Assembly: GCA_021775715.1 (NCBI GenBank) | Contig: JAJFHI010000152.1 | Coordinates: 1-5,607, forward strand | Source: Hyphomicrobiaceae bacterium | Lineage (GTDB): Bacteria; Pseudomonadota; Alphaproteobacteria; Rhizobiales; Hyphomicrobiaceae | Reading direction: 5' to 3' | DNA length: 5,607 nucleotides | Shown: positions 5,157-5,607 of the stretch, piece by piece | How positions within the stretch are numbered: position 1 is the stretch's first letter | How the letters are laid out: every line of letters starts with the position of its first letter | Made by a program: the position numbers and the translations under genes | The notes under the pieces: generated by a model | Told to the model about the DNA's origin: nothing | The model's input: only the letters and a program-made list of their open reading frames with translations | Databases searched by the model: none

Positions 5157-5222
5157 AAAATCAATATCTTAAGATAAATTAATCTGGCGTCGATATCTAT
5201 TTAGCTACCAATTAGCTACCAC
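5157..5222 (+). repeat. Integrase-type attachment half-site, right of the tRNA
   Basis: AAAATCAATA (5157-5166) begins three bases after the tRNA CCA, followed by 35 bases and then two tandem 11-bp-period copies of TAGCTACCA (5202-5222). Compared with the left flank in mirror orientation, the 10-base motif differs at one position and the 21-base arm motif at two (T for G in each copy). A perfect 12-bp palindrome TATCTTAAGATA (5165-5176) overlaps the core-like motif. The position right after a tRNA 3' end is where an att junction is expected. Confidence 0.55.
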
Positions 5223-5457
5223 ATTATTGATGCGGACTGATATTATTTGATAGGGCAGGGGAGAGCTGGAATCATTTTTCAGGTCGGCCCGCTGTAAATT
5301 GCGCCGTCTCTCCGACGGGGGGTAACGGGGCATGCATCGAAGGATTTGAGCACAGGTTTTGGTGTGCTCAGGATCGAGCAGAACTGTTGGGTGGCGTGCC
5401 CTCGAGTTCGGAGGGACATTTTTAGTTCAGCACCTCAATCTGTCTCATAGGCCATGA
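5223..5457. other. Intergenic stretch with two small hairpins
   Basis: No gene is visible. CCGTC (5304-5308) pairs with GACGG (5314-5318), and TGAGCACA (5347-5354) pairs with TGTGCTCA (5363-5370) around GGTTTTGG. Neither has a U tract. The last 20 or so bases (from about 5437) look like decayed transposase sequence with small indels. Confidence 0.4.
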
Positions 5458-5607
5458 CGGGGAACACTGAATGCTGAGTGGTTTACATCGATCGACCAGG
5501 CCCAAGTCGTCATCAATCAGTGGCTCAGGCAGTACAATCATATCCGCCCACATCAAGCTCTCGGAATGAGACCGCCAGTGCCAGAAACTCTAATAGAAAT
5601 TGGCACA
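5458..5607 (+). pseudogene. IS3-type transposase, C-terminal fragment running off the window
   Basis: The frame from 5458 reads RGTLNAEWFTSIDQAQVVIN then QWLRQYNHIRPHQALGMRPP and VPETLIEIGT. This is the end of the DDE integrase core of IS3-family OrfB proteins (the usual RDELLNxEWF...EAxxxIxxWRxxYNxxRPHxALGxxPP pattern), including the region around the final catalytic Glu, which would lie just upstream and is not intact here. A TGA at 5455-5457 and small indels before it break the frame, so upstream homology is lost. The frame is still open at the window edge, so the true C-terminus is not seen. It is a remnant of an insertion sequence, with no visible inverted repeat. Confidence 0.72.

Noticed and set aside
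1..5607. CRISPR array
   Set aside because: No regularly spaced direct repeats of 23 bases or more occur anywhere; the only tandem repeats have 10- or 11-base periods without spacers.

Overview
The window looks like an alphaproteobacterial chromosome segment of moderate GC content into which a mobilizable element has inserted and then decayed. The alphaproteobacterial call rests on three things: a CarD/CdnL-type regulator with a lysine/alanine/proline-rich tail, a remnant of the rhizobial-type thermonuclease (SNase-like) family, and a DUF3768-like fragment of the kind common on alphaproteobacterial mobile DNA. Genus cannot be assigned from this sequence alone.

Left, chromosomal part (1-2010): a 245-base leader, then a 393-residue CarD-family gene on the + strand, then a strong symmetrical terminator that also serves the convergent minus-strand gene. 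That gene is only the C-terminal part of an SNase-like protein; its N-terminal half is missing.

Middle, mobile part (about 2010-4600): the SNase remnant abuts, out of frame, a C-terminally truncated DUF3768-like gene. Next comes a non-coding stretch holding a well-formed promoter/terminator pair for a possible small RNA of about 120 nt (minus strand), a 10-bp tandem repeat, and a second promoter facing right. The right-facing promoter leads through a roughly 200-base leader with three hairpins (candidate oriT region) into a two-gene mobilization operon: a MobC-like ribbon-helix-helix relaxosome protein and, 4 bases later, a MOBP/VirD2-like relaxase. The relaxase is split by an apparent single extra G in a GGGG run at 3761-3764. 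Downstream lies a 134-base compact nested inverted-repeat structure of unknown role.

Right part (4572-5607): several hundred bases without a convincing gene, then tRNA-Arg(CCT). The tRNA is flanked on both sides, in mirror orientation, by matching half-sites: a 10-base core-like motif, 34-35 bases, then a 21-base tandem arm motif. These look like tyrosine-integrase attachment half-sites, yet no integrase gene is in the window. The window ends inside a decayed IS3-type transposase fragment.

Together the genes suggest a mobilizable, tRNA-targeting element whose transfer genes (oriT-like leader, mobC, relaxase) survive with a frameshift, whose left end has been fused to a truncated chromosomal gene, and whose integrase is absent or outside the window. 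The two most unusual signals are the mirrored half-sites around the tRNA and the nested inverted-repeat structure at 4429-4562.
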